DNA from: Pseudooceanicola spongiae
Lineage (GTDB): Bacteria; Pseudomonadota; Alphaproteobacteria; Rhodobacterales; Rhodobacteraceae
Direction: 5' to 3'
DNA length: 64,000 nucleotides
Assembly (NCBI RefSeq): GCF_014899185.1
Contig: NZ_CP045201.1
Location: 124,001 to 188,000 of the forward strand
A program made the position numbers and the translations under genes. Positions 52,688 to 61,403 of this stretch are shown piece by piece. How positions within the stretch are numbered: position 1 is the first letter of the stretch; the number at the start of each line of letters is the position of its first letter. Below the pieces are notes generated by a model that saw only the letters and a program-made list of their open reading frames with translations, was not told where the DNA came from and did no database searches.

Positions 52688-53169
52688 GTCTCGCTCCCTT
52701 GAGCGGACCCTGATGCGGGCCCTTCAATCTCTGTGCCATCGCGGCGGATCAGCCGCCGCGTGCCGTTTTCGCGAATGAGGATCTTGTCGATCTCGGAGTA
52801 GTGGACGACGTCATCGGCCTTGCGCGTGCCCACGATCAGGAAAGAGCAGGGGGCATCGGAGGTGTTCACCACATGATGCCCGTTCGCCACCCCGGCAGGC
52901 CAGCAGGCAGAATCGCCCGCGTGCAGGGGGTAGCTTCCTTCGTCCTCGATCAGCGTCGCGGTGCCGGTCAGCATGTAAAGGAACTCGTCCTCCTGCTCAT
53001 GCCAATGGCGGTCAGACGAGCGTGCGCCCGGTTGCAGCACCTCGACGAAGGCGCCGAACTGGGTCAGCCCGCCGGTGTCGGAGAACAACAGGTCCTCATA
53101 CTCGCCAAGGACCTCGCGCGCCTCCGGCGTACCGGAGTCGCGTCTGACCATATCGGGGGTGACGCGCAT
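52684..53169 (-). CDS. Cupin-domain protein
   Basis: The protein has 161 residues with one cupin barrel. The first metal motif is DRHWHEQEDEFLYMLTG, with two His and a Glu, and the second is PAGVANGHHVVN. A metal is therefore likely bound. No enzyme activity can be assigned. It is inserted between the thiolase and fadJ genes, with five bases to the former and a four-base overlap with the latter, so it is co-expressed with beta-oxidation. Confidence 0.88.
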   Translation of the reverse strand: MRVTPDMVRRDSGTPEAREVLGEYEDLLFSDTGGLTQFGAFVEVLQPGARSSDRHWHEQEDEFLYMLTGTATLIEDEGSYPLHAGDSACWPAGVANGHHVVNTSDAPCSFLIVGTRKADDVVHYSEIDKILIRENGTRRLIRRDGTEIEGPASGSAQGSET

Positions 53170-53174
53170 GCCGG

Positions 53175-54386
53175 TTACACCAGTTCGATGATCGTGGCCG
53201 CGCCCATACCGGAGGCGACGCAGAGCGTGGCGAGGCCGGTGCCTTTGCCGGTCCGCTCCATCTCGTCCAGCAGGGTGCCGATGATGATCGCGCCGGACGC
53301 CCCCAGCGGGTGACCCATGGCGATGGCACCGCCGTTGACGTTCAGCTTGGCGTGATCGACGTCAAAGGCCTGCATGAAGCGCAGCACGACGGCCGAGAAC
53401 GCCTCGTTCACCTCGAACAGGTCGATGTCGGCAATCGTCATGCCCGCGTCCTTGAGGATCTTCTGCGTCGCAGGCACGGGGCCGGTCAGCATGATCGTCG
53501 GATCGGTGCCGATCTTGGCGGTGGCGCGGATGCGGGCGCGCGGTTTCAGCCCGTGGGCTTCGCCGAATTCCTTGGACCCGATCAGGATCGCGGCAGAGCC
53601 ATCGACGATGCCGGAGGAGTTGCCCGCGTGGTGGACGTGGTTGATCGCGGCGAGATGCGGGTACTTCAGCATCGCCACCTTGTCGAAGCCGGGCATGACT
53701 TCGCCCATGTCCTTGAAGGCTGGTTTCAGCCCGCCAAGCGCCTGCATGTCGGTGCCGGGGCGCATGTATTCATCGGTGGACAGGATCGGCAGGCCATTGA
53801 TGTCACGGATGGTGATGATCGACTTCTCGAAGCGGTTGTCGGCCCAAGCGGCACCGGCCCGCTTCTGGCTCTCCATCGCGAAGGCATCGACGTCGTCGCG
53901 CGAAAAGCCGTACTCGGTGGCGATGATGTCGGCGGAAATGCCTTGCGGCACGAAATACCGCTCCATCGCGACGGTCGGATCAACGGCAACTGCGGCCCCG
54001 TCACTGCCCATCGGCACGCGCGACATGCACTCGACACCGCCCGCGATATAGGCCTGACCGGCGCCCCCCTTGATCTGGTTGGCGGCGAGGTTCACGGCCT
54101 CCATGCCGGACGCACAGAAGCGGTTGATCGACAGGCCCGGGATCGCCTCGTCGAGGTCCGAGGCCAGAACGGTGGTGCGCGCAAGGCAGCCGCCCTGTTC
54201 CATGGCCTGCGTGGCATTGCCCCAGATCACGTCCTCGATGACGTGACCCGACAGGTCCGAGCGTTCGCGGATCGCGTTCAGCATCTGCTTGCCGAGCGCG
54301 ACGGACGTGACTTCGTGCAGCGACCCGTCAGCGCGGCCCTTGCCACGGGGGGATCGCACGGAATCGTAGATATAGGCTTCGGTCAT
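53175..54386 (-). CDS. Acetyl-CoA C-acyltransferase (thiolase)
   Basis: This thiolase cleaves 3-ketoacyl-CoA to acetyl-CoA and a shortened acyl-CoA. It has 403 residues from the ATG at 54386. The acyl-binding Cys is in INRFCASGMEAVNLAA, the His in GHPLGASGAIIIG, and the second Cys in LCVASGMGAATIIELV at the very end. The neighbouring fadJ suggests the degradative FadA/FadI role rather than biosynthesis. The frame is open to 54446 but lacks similarity there. Confidence 0.94.
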   Translation of the reverse strand: MTEAYIYDSVRSPRGKGRADGSLHEVTSVALGKQMLNAIRERSDLSGHVIEDVIWGNATQAMEQGGCLARTTVLASDLDEAIPGLSINRFCASGMEAVNLAANQIKGGAGQAYIAGGVECMSRVPMGSDGAAVAVDPTVAMERYFVPQGISADIIATEYGFSRDDVDAFAMESQKRAGAAWADNRFEKSIITIRDINGLPILSTDEYMRPGTDMQALGGLKPAFKDMGEVMPGFDKVAMLKYPHLAAINHVHHAGNSSGIVDGSAAILIGSKEFGEAHGLKPRARIRATAKIGTDPTIMLTGPVPATQKILKDAGMTIADIDLFEVNEAFSAVVLRFMQAFDVDHAKLNVNGGAIAMGHPLGASGAIIIGTLLDEMERTGKGTGLATLCVASGMGAATIIELV

Positions 54387-54473
54387 GATGTCCTCAGTCC
54401 TCCTGGTTCTTCGGGAAAGCTCCTCCGCCCCCCGTTCACGTTTCAATGTCGTCAGCCTGCGGTGGGATTGCTA

Positions 54474-54517
54474 CCGCGACGTTGCGTTCTGAAGGGGCGT
54501 TCCGCGACGTTGCGTTC
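54474..54517. repeat. Direct repeat at the GST gene 3' end
   Basis: CCGCGACGTTGCGTTC occurs at 54474-54489 and again at 54502-54517, a 28-base period. The second copy includes two bases of the GST stop codon, so the gene end is echoed just downstream, as at fadJ. Confidence 0.85.
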
Positions 54518-55151
54518 AGGCACGTTCGGAAGGATTGCCGGGCATCAGATCATAGGGGTGCTTCCAGCCGGGCAGAGCTTCGATATTGCTCAGCCAGCGG
54601 TCGATGTTAGGCCAGTCACTGCGGGTGAAGGTGAAGGGCTCCGGGTAAAAAAGATATCCGCAGTTCGAGAAATCGGCATTGGTCGGGCCATCGCCCACCA
54701 GCCAGTCGCGCCCTTCAAGGCCCGCATCGAGGGTCTTGAAGGCACTTTTCAGACGGGCGGCAATGAAGCCGATGATGTCGGGGTTGCGCTTGTCCTCAGG
54801 CAGGAAGTTCATCTGAAAGCGCAGCATGCCCGCCTGGGACGAGACCTTGTGGTTGTCAAAGAACACCCAGCGCATGACATCGCGCGCCTCGGCAGGCGTT
54901 GCGCCGCCGAACTTTCCGGATATCTCGGTGATATACATCTGCATCACACCGGATTGGGTCAGGGTGACATCGCCATCCACCAGGACCGGAACTTCGCCCA
55001 TGATGTTGAGCGCCTGATAGTCGGGGCTGCGCGTCTCGCCGCCGAAAAAGTCGACCTTCACCGGTTCCCAGGCAAGACCCGAGAGTTCCAGCGGCAGGGC
55101 CGCCTTGTAGGCATTGCCGCTTTCCCCGAAGCAGTAGAGCTTGATCGTCAT
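54516..55151 (-). CDS. Glutathione S-transferase family protein
   Basis: The protein has 211 residues. The N-terminal thioredoxin-like domain starts MTIKLYCFGESGNAYKAALP and contains MGEVPVLVDGDVTLTQSGVM with the cis-Pro and the glutathione-binding Ser. The C-terminal helical domain follows, from FDNHKVSSQAG to FTRSDWPNIDRWL. The substrate is unknown. It lies between the thiolase and acyl-CoA dehydrogenase genes on the same strand. Confidence 0.9.
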   Translation of the reverse strand: MTIKLYCFGESGNAYKAALPLELSGLAWEPVKVDFFGGETRSPDYQALNIMGEVPVLVDGDVTLTQSGVMQMYITEISGKFGGATPAEARDVMRWVFFDNHKVSSQAGMLRFQMNFLPEDKRNPDIIGFIAARLKSAFKTLDAGLEGRDWLVGDGPTNADFSNCGYLFYPEPFTFTRSDWPNIDRWLSNIEALPGWKHPYDLMPGNPSERA

Positions 55152-55200
55152 GGTGTCCTCCCAGTTGACCTGTCGAAGCCGGGGGTTTCACACCCCCGGA

Positions 55201-55227
55201 CCCCCGTGAAGTATTTCCCGCAAGATG
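55201..55227. repeat. Dispersed intergenic repeat, family A copy 4
   Basis: CCCCCGTGAAGTATTTCCCG followed by CAAGATG is the family A core in reverse orientation. It lies 50 bases upstream of the GST gene and forms an inverted pair with the copy at 55414. Confidence 0.7.
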
Positions 55228-55413
55228 AAGGAGCTTTAATCGAAAAGTAATCAAAGATTTGAAAAGTGATCTGACGTTACAGGCTGAAGAGCCGATGGGC
55301 GTGCAAGGTGACGCCCCGTCTTGATATATCTGGTAGCCAATCCGGTGAGGCGAGACGGGGTGGAGCTACTCTCAGGGGACACGTGTCGGATCTGAAAGCT
55401 CAGCGGCTCAACT

Positions 55414-55442
55414 CATCTTGCCAAAAATACTTCCGCCGGAGG
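55414..55442. repeat. Dispersed intergenic repeat, family A copy 5
   Basis: CATCTTGCCAAAAATACTTC followed by CGCCGGAGG is a diverged forward copy of the family A core, 141 bases past the acyl-CoA dehydrogenase stop. Confidence 0.65.
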
Positions 55443-55583
55443 CATCGGGCGGTTTTTGCCAGCGCAACGGATCCTGTTTTTTGGCGGCGGCGCAAATCGT
55501 CTTCGGCTTTGCTGGTGGGGGAGGCACTGAGAGGTGCGCTCCCCCTTTCCCTGCGGTGACGATCTGATCGCGCCGCCGCCGCT

Positions 55584-57362
55584 TCAGAAGTTGGCTGCGT
55601 CCAGAGCCATCACCGTGTCGGCGCCAGAGAGGATCCGTTGCAGGTGCATGGCGGTCGCGGGCAGTCGGCGGGCCATGTAGTAGCGTCCCGTCGTGATCTT
55701 GGTTTCATAGAAGGTTGCATCGCCCGTGCCCTCGGCAAGTTTCGCTTTGGCGGCGATCGCCATCTGAGCCCACATGTATCCAAGGCAGACGTGACCGAAA
55801 AGGTGCATGAAGTCGTAGGAGCCTGCGAGCGCGTGGTTGGGGTTCTTCATACCGTTCTGCATGAAGTACATCGCCGCCTCCTGCAGTTGCTTGGACGCCC
55901 CTTTCAGCGGCTCGATGAAGTGCTTGGCGATCTCCTCGTCCTCTGCGTTGTCCTTGCAGAAGTCCTTGAGGATCGCGAACAGGGTCATCGCCGGTTTGCC
56001 GCCCTTGGCGGAGAGCTTGCGGCCCACCAGATCAAGCGCCTGCACGCCGTTGGCGCCCTCGTAGATCATCGCGATGCGGGCGTCGCGGGTGAACTGCGAC
56101 ATGCCCCATTCCTCGATATAGCCATGGCCGCCGTAGACCTGCTGGGCCTGCACGGTCATGTCGTAGCCCTGATCGGTGAGGAACCCTTTCAGCACCGGGG
56201 TCAGCAGGGAGATCAGGCCCTCGGCTTCGTCATCGCCCATGGAGCGGGCCTTGTCGATCAGCGTGCCGCCCCAGAGACCGAAGGCGCGGGCGCCCTCGAT
56301 GAAGCTCTTCTGGTCCATCAGCATGCGGCGCACGTCGGGGTGCACGATGATCGGATCGGCGGGGCCTTCGGGGTTTTCGGTGCCGGTGACGGCGCGCCCC
56401 TGCAGGCGGTCGTTGGCGTAGATCACCGCATTTTGGTAGGCGGCGACGGCCTGGGACAGGCCCTGCATGCCGACGCCGAGGCGGGCTTCGTTCATCATGG
56501 TGAACATGGCGCGCATGCCCTTGTGGGCCTCGCCGAGCAAATAGCCGGTGGCGCCGTCGTAGTTCATCACGCAGGTGGCGTTGCCGTGAATGCCCATCTT
56601 CTCTTCGATCTTGCCGACCGAGAGGGCGTTGCGATCACCGAGGCTGCCATCTTCGTTCACCATCAGTTTCGGCACGATGAACAGGGACACGCCCTTGATG
56701 CCGTCAGGGCCGCCGGGGATCTTGGCCAGCACCAGGTGGATGACGTTGTCGGCCATGTCGTGATCGCCGGCAGAGATGAAGATCTTCTGCCCGGTGATGA
56801 GGTAGCTGCCGTCGTCCCGGGGTTCGGCCTTGGTGCGCATGAGGCCGAGATCCGTGCCGCACTGCGGCTCGGTCAGGTTCATGGTGCCGGTCCATTCACA
56901 GGAGACCATCTTGGGCAGGAACATCTGTTTCTGCGCATCCGTGCCATGGACATGGATCGCGGAATAGGCGCCGTGCGTCAGGCCGGGGTACATCATGAAG
57001 GCCTGATTGGCAGCCGAGAACATCTCGCCCGTGGCCACGGTCAGGATGTAGGGCATGCCTTGCCCGCCGTACTCCGGGTCGCAGTCGAGGCCGGTCCAGC
57101 CGCCGTCGCGCAGCTGGTCAAAGGCCTTCTTGAAGCCCGTGGGGGTGCGCACGACACCATTCTCCAGGTGCACGCCTTCCTTGTCGCCGACCACGTTCAG
57201 GGGGGCGATGACCTCGGACGATATCTTTGCCGCTTCGCCGAGGATGGCAGCCGTGAAATCACGGTCCAGTTCCTCGTAAGCCGGGACATTCTGTTCCGTG
57301 ATCCTGAGAACATCGTGAATGACAAATTGCAGGTCATCGACCGGTCCGGTGTAGCTAGGCAT
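55584..57362 (-). CDS. Acyl-CoA dehydrogenase, long form (DmdC-like)
   Basis: This FAD enzyme introduces the first double bond in acyl-CoA. It has 592 residues, longer than the ~380 of short-chain enzymes, because of an N-terminal extension ([17 protein letters not shown]) and an extra C-terminal domain. Visible motifs are [28 protein letters not shown], and the catalytic Glu in [16 protein letters not shown]. The architecture matches 3-methylmercaptopropionyl-CoA dehydrogenase DmdC and related roseobacter paralogues. Beside fadJ and a thiolase, a general fatty-acid role is equally likely. Confidence 0.93.
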   Translation of the reverse strand: MPSYTGPVDDLQFVIHDVLRITEQNVPAYEELDRDFTAAILGEAAKISSEVIAPLNVVGDKEGVHLENGVVRTPTGFKKAFDQLRDGGWTGLDCDPEYGGQGMPYILTVATGEMFSAANQAFMMYPGLTHGAYSAIHVHGTDAQKQMFLPKMVSCEWTGTMNLTEPQCGTDLGLMRTKAEPRDDGSYLITGQKIFISAGDHDMADNVIHLVLAKIPGGPDGIKGVSLFIVPKLMVNEDGSLGDRNALSVGKIEEKMGIHGNATCVMNYDGATGYLLGEAHKGMRAMFTMMNEARLGVGMQGLSQAVAAYQNAVIYANDRLQGRAVTGTENPEGPADPIIVHPDVRRMLMDQKSFIEGARAFGLWGGTLIDKARSMGDDEAEGLISLLTPVLKGFLTDQGYDMTVQAQQVYGGHGYIEEWGMSQFTRDARIAMIYEGANGVQALDLVGRKLSAKGGKPAMTLFAILKDFCKDNAEDEEIAKHFIEPLKGASKQLQEAAMYFMQNGMKNPNHALAGSYDFMHLFGHVCLGYMWAQMAIAAKAKLAEGTGDATFYETKITTGRYYMARRLPATAMHLQRILSGADTVMALDAANF

Positions 57363-57401
57363 CGTTCCTCCTCCCGAGGTCTTTCAAATGGGCCCTGCGG
57401 C

Positions 57402-57809
57402 TTACTCAGCCGCCTTTTTCGCCTCCTGCATGGAGCCGATCATACGGGCCACCCAATCCATTTGCTCTTTCAATTCCGTTATCGCCGTATCAAGTTCTGC
57501 GCGCTGCGCTTCCATGATCTGGAGGCGGTCCTTGGCGACCCCGTAGGTGCGCGCCAGCTGGGTCTGCTGCTGGTCGCCCATGTCGTAGAGGTCGAGCAGC
57601 TGGCGGATCTCTTCCAGGGAAAAGCCGAAGCGCTTGCCCCGAAGGATCAGTTTCAGCCGGGCACGGTCGCGTCGCGTGAACAGGCGTTTCTGGCCTTCAC
57701 GGATCGGAAAGAGCAACTCCTTCGCTTCGTAGAACCGCAGCGTGCGTGGGGTGACGTCATAGTCATCGCACATCGCGCGGATCGTCATGAGATCGTCTGT
57801 GTCTGGCAT
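57402..57809 (-). CDS. MerR family transcriptional regulator 1
   Basis: The protein has 135 residues. The winged-helix domain includes YDVTPRTLRFYEAKELLFPI and RFTRRDRARLKLILRGKRFG-like sequence, followed by a coiled coil (AKDRLQIMEAQRAELDTAI). No metal-binding cysteines are present at the C-terminus. The ATG at 57809 is preferred because GGATGGG lies six bases before it; an ATG at 57824 is also in frame. It lies just upstream of the acyl-CoA dehydrogenase gene and likely controls it. It is a paralogue of the gene at 58258. Confidence 0.92.
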   Translation of the reverse strand: MPDTDDLMTIRAMCDDYDVTPRTLRFYEAKELLFPIREGQKRLFTRRDRARLKLILRGKRFGFSLEEIRQLLDLYDMGDQQQTQLARTYGVAKDRLQIMEAQRAELDTAITELKEQMDWVARMIGSMQEAKKAAE

Positions 57810-58257
57810 AACATACCCATCCAAATATTTATCGAGTGGTCAGGAATGTAGCGCACATTCACTGGATACAAGTCTCGGGAGGTTGACGTAAGTGATACGT
57901 CACGTCACTTTCGTGTTGACGTAAGATAAGGGTCGGTGACGCTGAGGCAGGCGCAATTTCGTTACCTGTAAAAATCCGCATTTGTCGCTCAGGGCGCGCG
58001 CCGTGCCCTCGGGGTGGTGTTCTGCGGCAGAGCCACGATTCGTCAGGTTTCGCGCCATAGGCCCGGAACTGCGCTGGAGCGCCGGACATGCCGCTGAACA
58101 GGCTCCGCCCGGCGCGCAAGGGCAGGCCGGGCAAAACCATGTCGGCCAAATTGTCAAAGATGCCCGGTCGGCACAATCGGAACGTGTGGAGTGGCGCCAT
58201 AACGGCATAAAGACGCCTGTTGGACAGGGGCGTTGAGCGGGCAGTGCCGAGGGCGCG
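57810..58257. other. Intergenic region between the two MerR genes
   Basis: The 448 bases contain the GTTGACGTAAG repeats at 57882-57925. The remaining ~330 bases carry overlapping frames of 84-113 codons on both strands without recognisable products or good start sites, so I call no gene there. Confidence 0.5.
57882..57925. promoter_or_regulatory. Repeated TGACGT elements upstream of MerR gene 1
   Basis: GTTGACGTAAG occurs as a direct repeat at 57882-57892 and 57915-57925. The first copy also forms a dyad, TGACGT (57884-57889) with ACGTCA (57897-57902) around seven bases. The block lies ~75-115 bases upstream of the MerR 1 start. Similar TTGACGT/ACGTAA half-sites are known for MerR-family LiuR regulators of acyl-CoA degradation. 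Confidence 0.55.
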
Positions 58258-58632
58258 TCAGTTCTCGCTGAGCTCGCTGGCGGCGGTGTCGCGCAGGCTG
58301 CGCAGCTCGTCCATGGCCTCGTCGATCTGGCGGCGCTGTTCGGCGAGCTGGGCCATCTGACGGTCGGCCATTTCGACCCAGATCTTCAGCTGGGCCTCGG
58401 ACCCGGCCTGTTCGCGCATCTCAAGCCACTGGCGCATCTCTTCCAGCGAGAATCCGAAGCGGCGACCGCGCATGATCAGCGTCATGCGGGCGGTTTCGCG
58501 TGGGCCATACCAGCGCGCACGCCCATCCCGCTCGGGCTGAAGCAGCTCGATATATTCGTAATAGCGAAGGGTCCGCGGCGTCACCTCGAACTTTTCGCAC
58601 ATTTCCTTGAAACTGAGTTTTTTCTCGGACAT
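58258..58632 (-). CDS. MerR family transcriptional regulator 2
   Basis: The protein has 124 residues from the ATG at 58632 (MSEKKLSFKEMCEKFEVTPR). The winged-helix region continues TLRYYEYIELLQPERDGRAR, then GRRFGFSLEEMRQWLEM and a long coiled coil (MADRQMAQLAEQRRQIDEAM). No ligand cysteines are visible. It resembles MerR regulator 1 in length and in the RxxRFGFSLEEhRQ stretch, so the pair probably arose by duplication. It is divergent from the thioesterase genes, with 142 bases between starts. Confidence 0.92.
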   Translation of the reverse strand: MSEKKLSFKEMCEKFEVTPRTLRYYEYIELLQPERDGRARWYGPRETARMTLIMRGRRFGFSLEEMRQWLEMREQAGSEAQLKIWVEMADRQMAQLAEQRRQIDEAMDELRSLRDTAASELSEN

Positions 58633-58774
58633 CGCTTCGGCTGAATTTATGGCCAACCGGGCGACGGTACGCATTGTCAGCGCGAAGGGCAACCGTTCTG
58701 AGCGGGACATCTGCGCGCACTGCCTTGCGGGGCGGGGCGATCCGTTATTCTATGCCGGGACAAGGAAAGTGATC

Positions 58775-59212
58775 ATGACAAAAACAAACCAGTTGGAAAT
58801 TGCCCGCCAGTTCGTGACAGCGCTGCCCCATGCCCGTGCGCTGGGGCTGGATGTCGAGTCGCTGGAGCCGGGGCGGGCCGTGTTCACCATGCCATACGAC
58901 ACGAAACTGATCGGCGACCCCGAGACCGGCGTGATGGCGGGCGGCGCGGTTTCGGCGCTGCTGGACACCACCTGCGGGGCGGCGGTGGCCAGTCATGCGC
59001 TGTCTGGGGCACCGACGGCGACGCTGGATCTGCGGATCGACTACATGCGCACCGCGACGCCCGGCCAGACCATCCGCGCCGAGGCCGAGTGCTATCACGT
59101 CACCCGCAGCGTGGCTTTCGTGCGCGCCGTGGCGCTGGATGATGATCGCGACAACCCGGTGGCGACGGCCACGGGGGCCTTTACCTTTCGCATGATCGAG
59201 GGAGCGCGCTGA
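58775..59212 (+). CDS. PaaI-family hotdog thioesterase 1
   Basis: The protein has 145 residues with a hotdog fold, from the ATG at 58775 that follows AAGGAAAG. The active-site helix is GVMAGGAVSALLDTTCGAAV, with a candidate catalytic Asp in LLDTT. The substrate is probably an acyl- or aryl-CoA. The gene overlaps the next thioesterase by one base (TGATG) and is divergent from MerR 2, which could regulate it. Confidence 0.9.
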   Translation: MTKTNQLEIARQFVTALPHARALGLDVESLEPGRAVFTMPYDTKLIGDPETGVMAGGAVSALLDTTCGAAVASHALSGAPTATLDLRIDYMRTATPGQTIRAEAECYHVTRSVAFVRAVALDDDRDNPVATATGAFTFRMIEGAR

Positions 59213-59730
59213 TGAGCCGGACCCGTCCAGAACCCGTTCAGGTGATCAAGCAACGCCGCGATGCCGCGCTTGAGGCGTTGGTCAGCGGCGTGCCCTATAT
59301 CCAGTTCCTCGGCATCAGGTTCGACCGGCGCGGGGATGAGCTGACGGCAATCCTGCCGTATTCCGACATGCTGATCGGCAACCCTTTGCTGCCCGCCCTG
59401 CATGGCGGTGCGACGGCGGCGTTTCTTGAGGTGACGGCAGTCATCGGCCTCAGCTGGTCGATGCTTTGGCAGGATCTGGAGACGGGGGTTCTGGATCCGT
59501 CGCAGGTCAGCGAAGGACATCTGCCGCGCCTGCCCAAGACCATCGGGCTGACGGTGGATTACCTGCGCTCGGGCCTGCCGCGTGACGCTTACGCGCGGGC
59601 TGAGGTCACGCGGTCGGGGCGGCGCTATGCCAGTGTCCGCGTCGAGGCCTGGCAGGACAATGTGGCGCGCCCGATTGCGCAGGCGACGGGGCATTTCCGG
59701 ATGCCGGTGCGCGGCGAGGACGCCGAGTGA
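59212..59730 (+). CDS. PaaI-family hotdog thioesterase 2
   Basis: The protein has 172 residues of the same fold. The helix motif is LPALHGGATAAFLEVTAVIG, with Glu where PaaI proteins often have Asp. It starts on the last base of thioesterase 1 and ends in a GTGA overlap with the MATE gene. Two tandem, non-identical thioesterases may form a heteromer or serve different CoA esters; this is inference. Confidence 0.88.
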   Translation: MSRTRPEPVQVIKQRRDAALEALVSGVPYIQFLGIRFDRRGDELTAILPYSDMLIGNPLLPALHGGATAAFLEVTAVIGLSWSMLWQDLETGVLDPSQVSEGHLPRLPKTIGLTVDYLRSGLPRDAYARAEVTRSGRRYASVRVEAWQDNVARPIAQATGHFRMPVRGEDAE

Positions 59731-61061
59731 GCCTGGCGGCCGAGGCTCCGCGCACCCGCCTGACCCATGGCCGGGTGCTGCGGATCGCGGTGCCGATCGT
59801 GCTGGCGAATGCGACGGTGCCGATCCTCGGCGCGGTTGATACTGGCGTCATCGGGCAGCTGGGGCAGGCGGCGCCGATTGGCGCAGTCGGCATCGGCGCG
59901 GTGATTCTGGCGACGTTTTACTGGGTGTTCGGATTTCTGCGCATGGGCACCACCGGGCTGACGGCGAATGCCGCCGGGGCCGGGGATACGCCCGAGGTCG
60001 CGGCCCTGCTGACGCGGGCTCTGATGATCGGGCTGAGCGCGGGCGTGGTGATCATCCTGGCGCAGGTGCCGCTGTTCTGGCTGGCGTTTCAGGCCAGCCC
60101 GGCGTCCGCCGAGGTGGAGGCGCTGGCGCGCAGCTACATGGGTATCCGGGTGTTTTCCGCCCCCGCCGCGATTGCGCTCTATGGTCTGACCGGCTGGCTG
60201 ATCGCGCAGGAGCGGACCGGCGCCGTGCTGGTGGTGCAACTGGCGATGAACGGGGTGAACATCGGCCTCGACCTGCTGTTCGTGCTGCATCTGAGCTGGG
60301 GTGTCGAAGGCGTCGCGCTGGCGACGCTGATTTCGGAGTGGGCGGGGCTGGGCCTTGGTTTCTGGCTGTGTCGCGGGGCGTTCCGGGTGCCTGCGTGGCG
60401 TGACTGGGCGCGGGTGTTTGACCGCTTGAAGCTGACCCGGATGGCGCTGGTGAACCGCGATATTTTGCTGCGCTCGCTGATGCTGCAGGGGATCGTGGTG
60501 TCGTTCATGTTCCTCGGGTCCGATTTCGGCGATGTGCAGCTGGCCGCCAATCAAGTGCTGATGCAGTTCCTGATGTTCACCGCCTTCGCACTGGATGGCT
60601 TTGCTTTCGCTGCCGAGGCGCTGGTCGGGCAGAGCATGGGGCGGGGCGAGCGCGACAGCCTGCGCCGCTCGGTTCTGCTGAGCGGCGGTTGGGGGCTGGT
60701 GATCTGCGCCGTGATGGCGCTGGTGTTCTGGGTGTTCGGCGGCATGATCATCGACCTGATGACCAGCGCCCCGGATGTGCGGGAGGGCGCGCGGCGCTTT
60801 CTGCCGTGGATCATTGCGGCGCCGGTTGTCGGGGTCTGGGCCTGGATGCTGGACGGCGTGTTCATCGGCGCGACCCGTGCGGGCGACATGCGCAACATGA
60901 TGGCGATCAGCCTGTTGGTCTATATCGCCTCGGTTATCGTGCTGGTGCCGATGTTCGGCAATCACGGGCTCTGGGCCAGCTATCTGATCAGCTTTGTCGC
61001 GCGCGGCGTGACGCTGGGCCTGCGCTATCCGGCGCTGGAGGCGCAGGTGCGCCGCGGGTGA
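59727..61061 (+). CDS. MATE family efflux transporter
   Basis: This cation-coupled exporter of the MATE (DinF-like) family has 444 residues and 12 predicted helices. It starts at a GTG that overlaps the thioesterase stop. Family stretches are LRIAVPIVLANATVPILGAVDT, the helix pair with NAAGAGD, and FALDGFAFAAEALVGQSMG, which is typical of DinF-type members. The drug or metabolite exported is unknown. Its stop codon abuts the convergent arsC stop with no base between. Confidence 0.93.
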   Translation: MSLAAEAPRTRLTHGRVLRIAVPIVLANATVPILGAVDTGVIGQLGQAAPIGAVGIGAVILATFYWVFGFLRMGTTGLTANAAGAGDTPEVAALLTRALMIGLSAGVVIILAQVPLFWLAFQASPASAEVEALARSYMGIRVFSAPAAIALYGLTGWLIAQERTGAVLVVQLAMNGVNIGLDLLFVLHLSWGVEGVALATLISEWAGLGLGFWLCRGAFRVPAWRDWARVFDRLKLTRMALVNRDILLRSLMLQGIVVSFMFLGSDFGDVQLAANQVLMQFLMFTAFALDGFAFAAEALVGQSMGRGERDSLRRSVLLSGGWGLVICAVMALVFWVFGGMIIDLMTSAPDVREGARRFLPWIIAAPVVGVWAWMLDGVFIGATRAGDMRNMMAISLLVYIASVIVLVPMFGNHGLWASYLISFVARGVTLGLRYPALEAQVRRG

Positions 61062-61403
61062 TCAGAGGAGCTCGTGCACCCGTTCGGGTGGGCGGGCGAT
61101 CACGGCGCGGGTGTCGGTGATCAGCACCGCGCGTTCGATCAGTTTCGGGTGCGCGGCCATGGCGGCGAGCAGGGTCGCGTCATCGTCGGTCTTGCTGAGG
61201 GCGAGCTCCCTGAACAGCGCCTCGCCTGTTCGCATCATCTCGATCGCGGGCAGGTCGAGTTTGGCCTGCAGGGCGGTTAGCTCCTCCAGCGCGGGCGCGT
61301 CGTCGAGATAGAGGCGGGTTGTGAAGGGCTGGCCCGCCGCCTCGACCAGCGCAAGGGCGGCGCGGGATTTCGAGCAGCGCGGGTTGTGCCAGAGGGTGAT
61401 CAC
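61062..61403 (-). CDS. arsC: ArsC family arsenate reductase (glutaredoxin-type)
   Basis: The protein has 113 residues of the ArsC/Spx thioredoxin-like fold. The start is a GTG overlapping the pyrD stop (GTGA). The active-site Cys lies in [18 protein letters not shown], and the C-terminus has [20 protein letters not shown], where the Arg-Pro region matches ArsC/YffB. No other ars genes are near, so a general redox role (YffB-like) is as likely as arsenate resistance. Confidence 0.88.
   Translation of the reverse strand: MITLWHNPRCSKSRAALALVEAAGQPFTTRLYLDDAPALEELTALQAKLDLPAIEMMRTGEALFRELALSKTDDDATLLAAMAAHPKLIERAVLITDTRAVIARPPERVHELL

Larger units (their letters stand above)
55152..55583. other. 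Intergenic region flanked by inverted family A repeats
   Basis: The 432 bases between the GST and acyl-CoA dehydrogenase genes hold two inverted copies of the family A repeat (55201-55227 and 55414-55442). The ~185-base middle contains further pairable segments: CCCCGTC (55314-55320) with GACGGGG (55354-55360), and GGTAGC with GAGCTAC. A frame of 83 codons at 55308-55559 crosses it, but its product is not recognisable. No transposase or known riboswitch was identified. Confidence 0.5.

Noticed and set aside
50789..52702. 637-codon plus-strand frame opposite fadJ
   Set aside because: It is the complement of a well-supported fadJ with intact catalytic motifs, has no ribosome site and no recognisable product.
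55308..55559. Insertion-sequence remnant between GST and acyl-CoA dehydrogenase genes
   Set aside because: Inverted repeats are present, but no transposase-like translation, terminal repeat of a known family or target duplication could be identified.
55638..57851. 737-codon plus-strand frame opposite the acyl-CoA dehydrogenase
   Set aside because: Shadow frame; the minus-strand gene has full-length family similarity.
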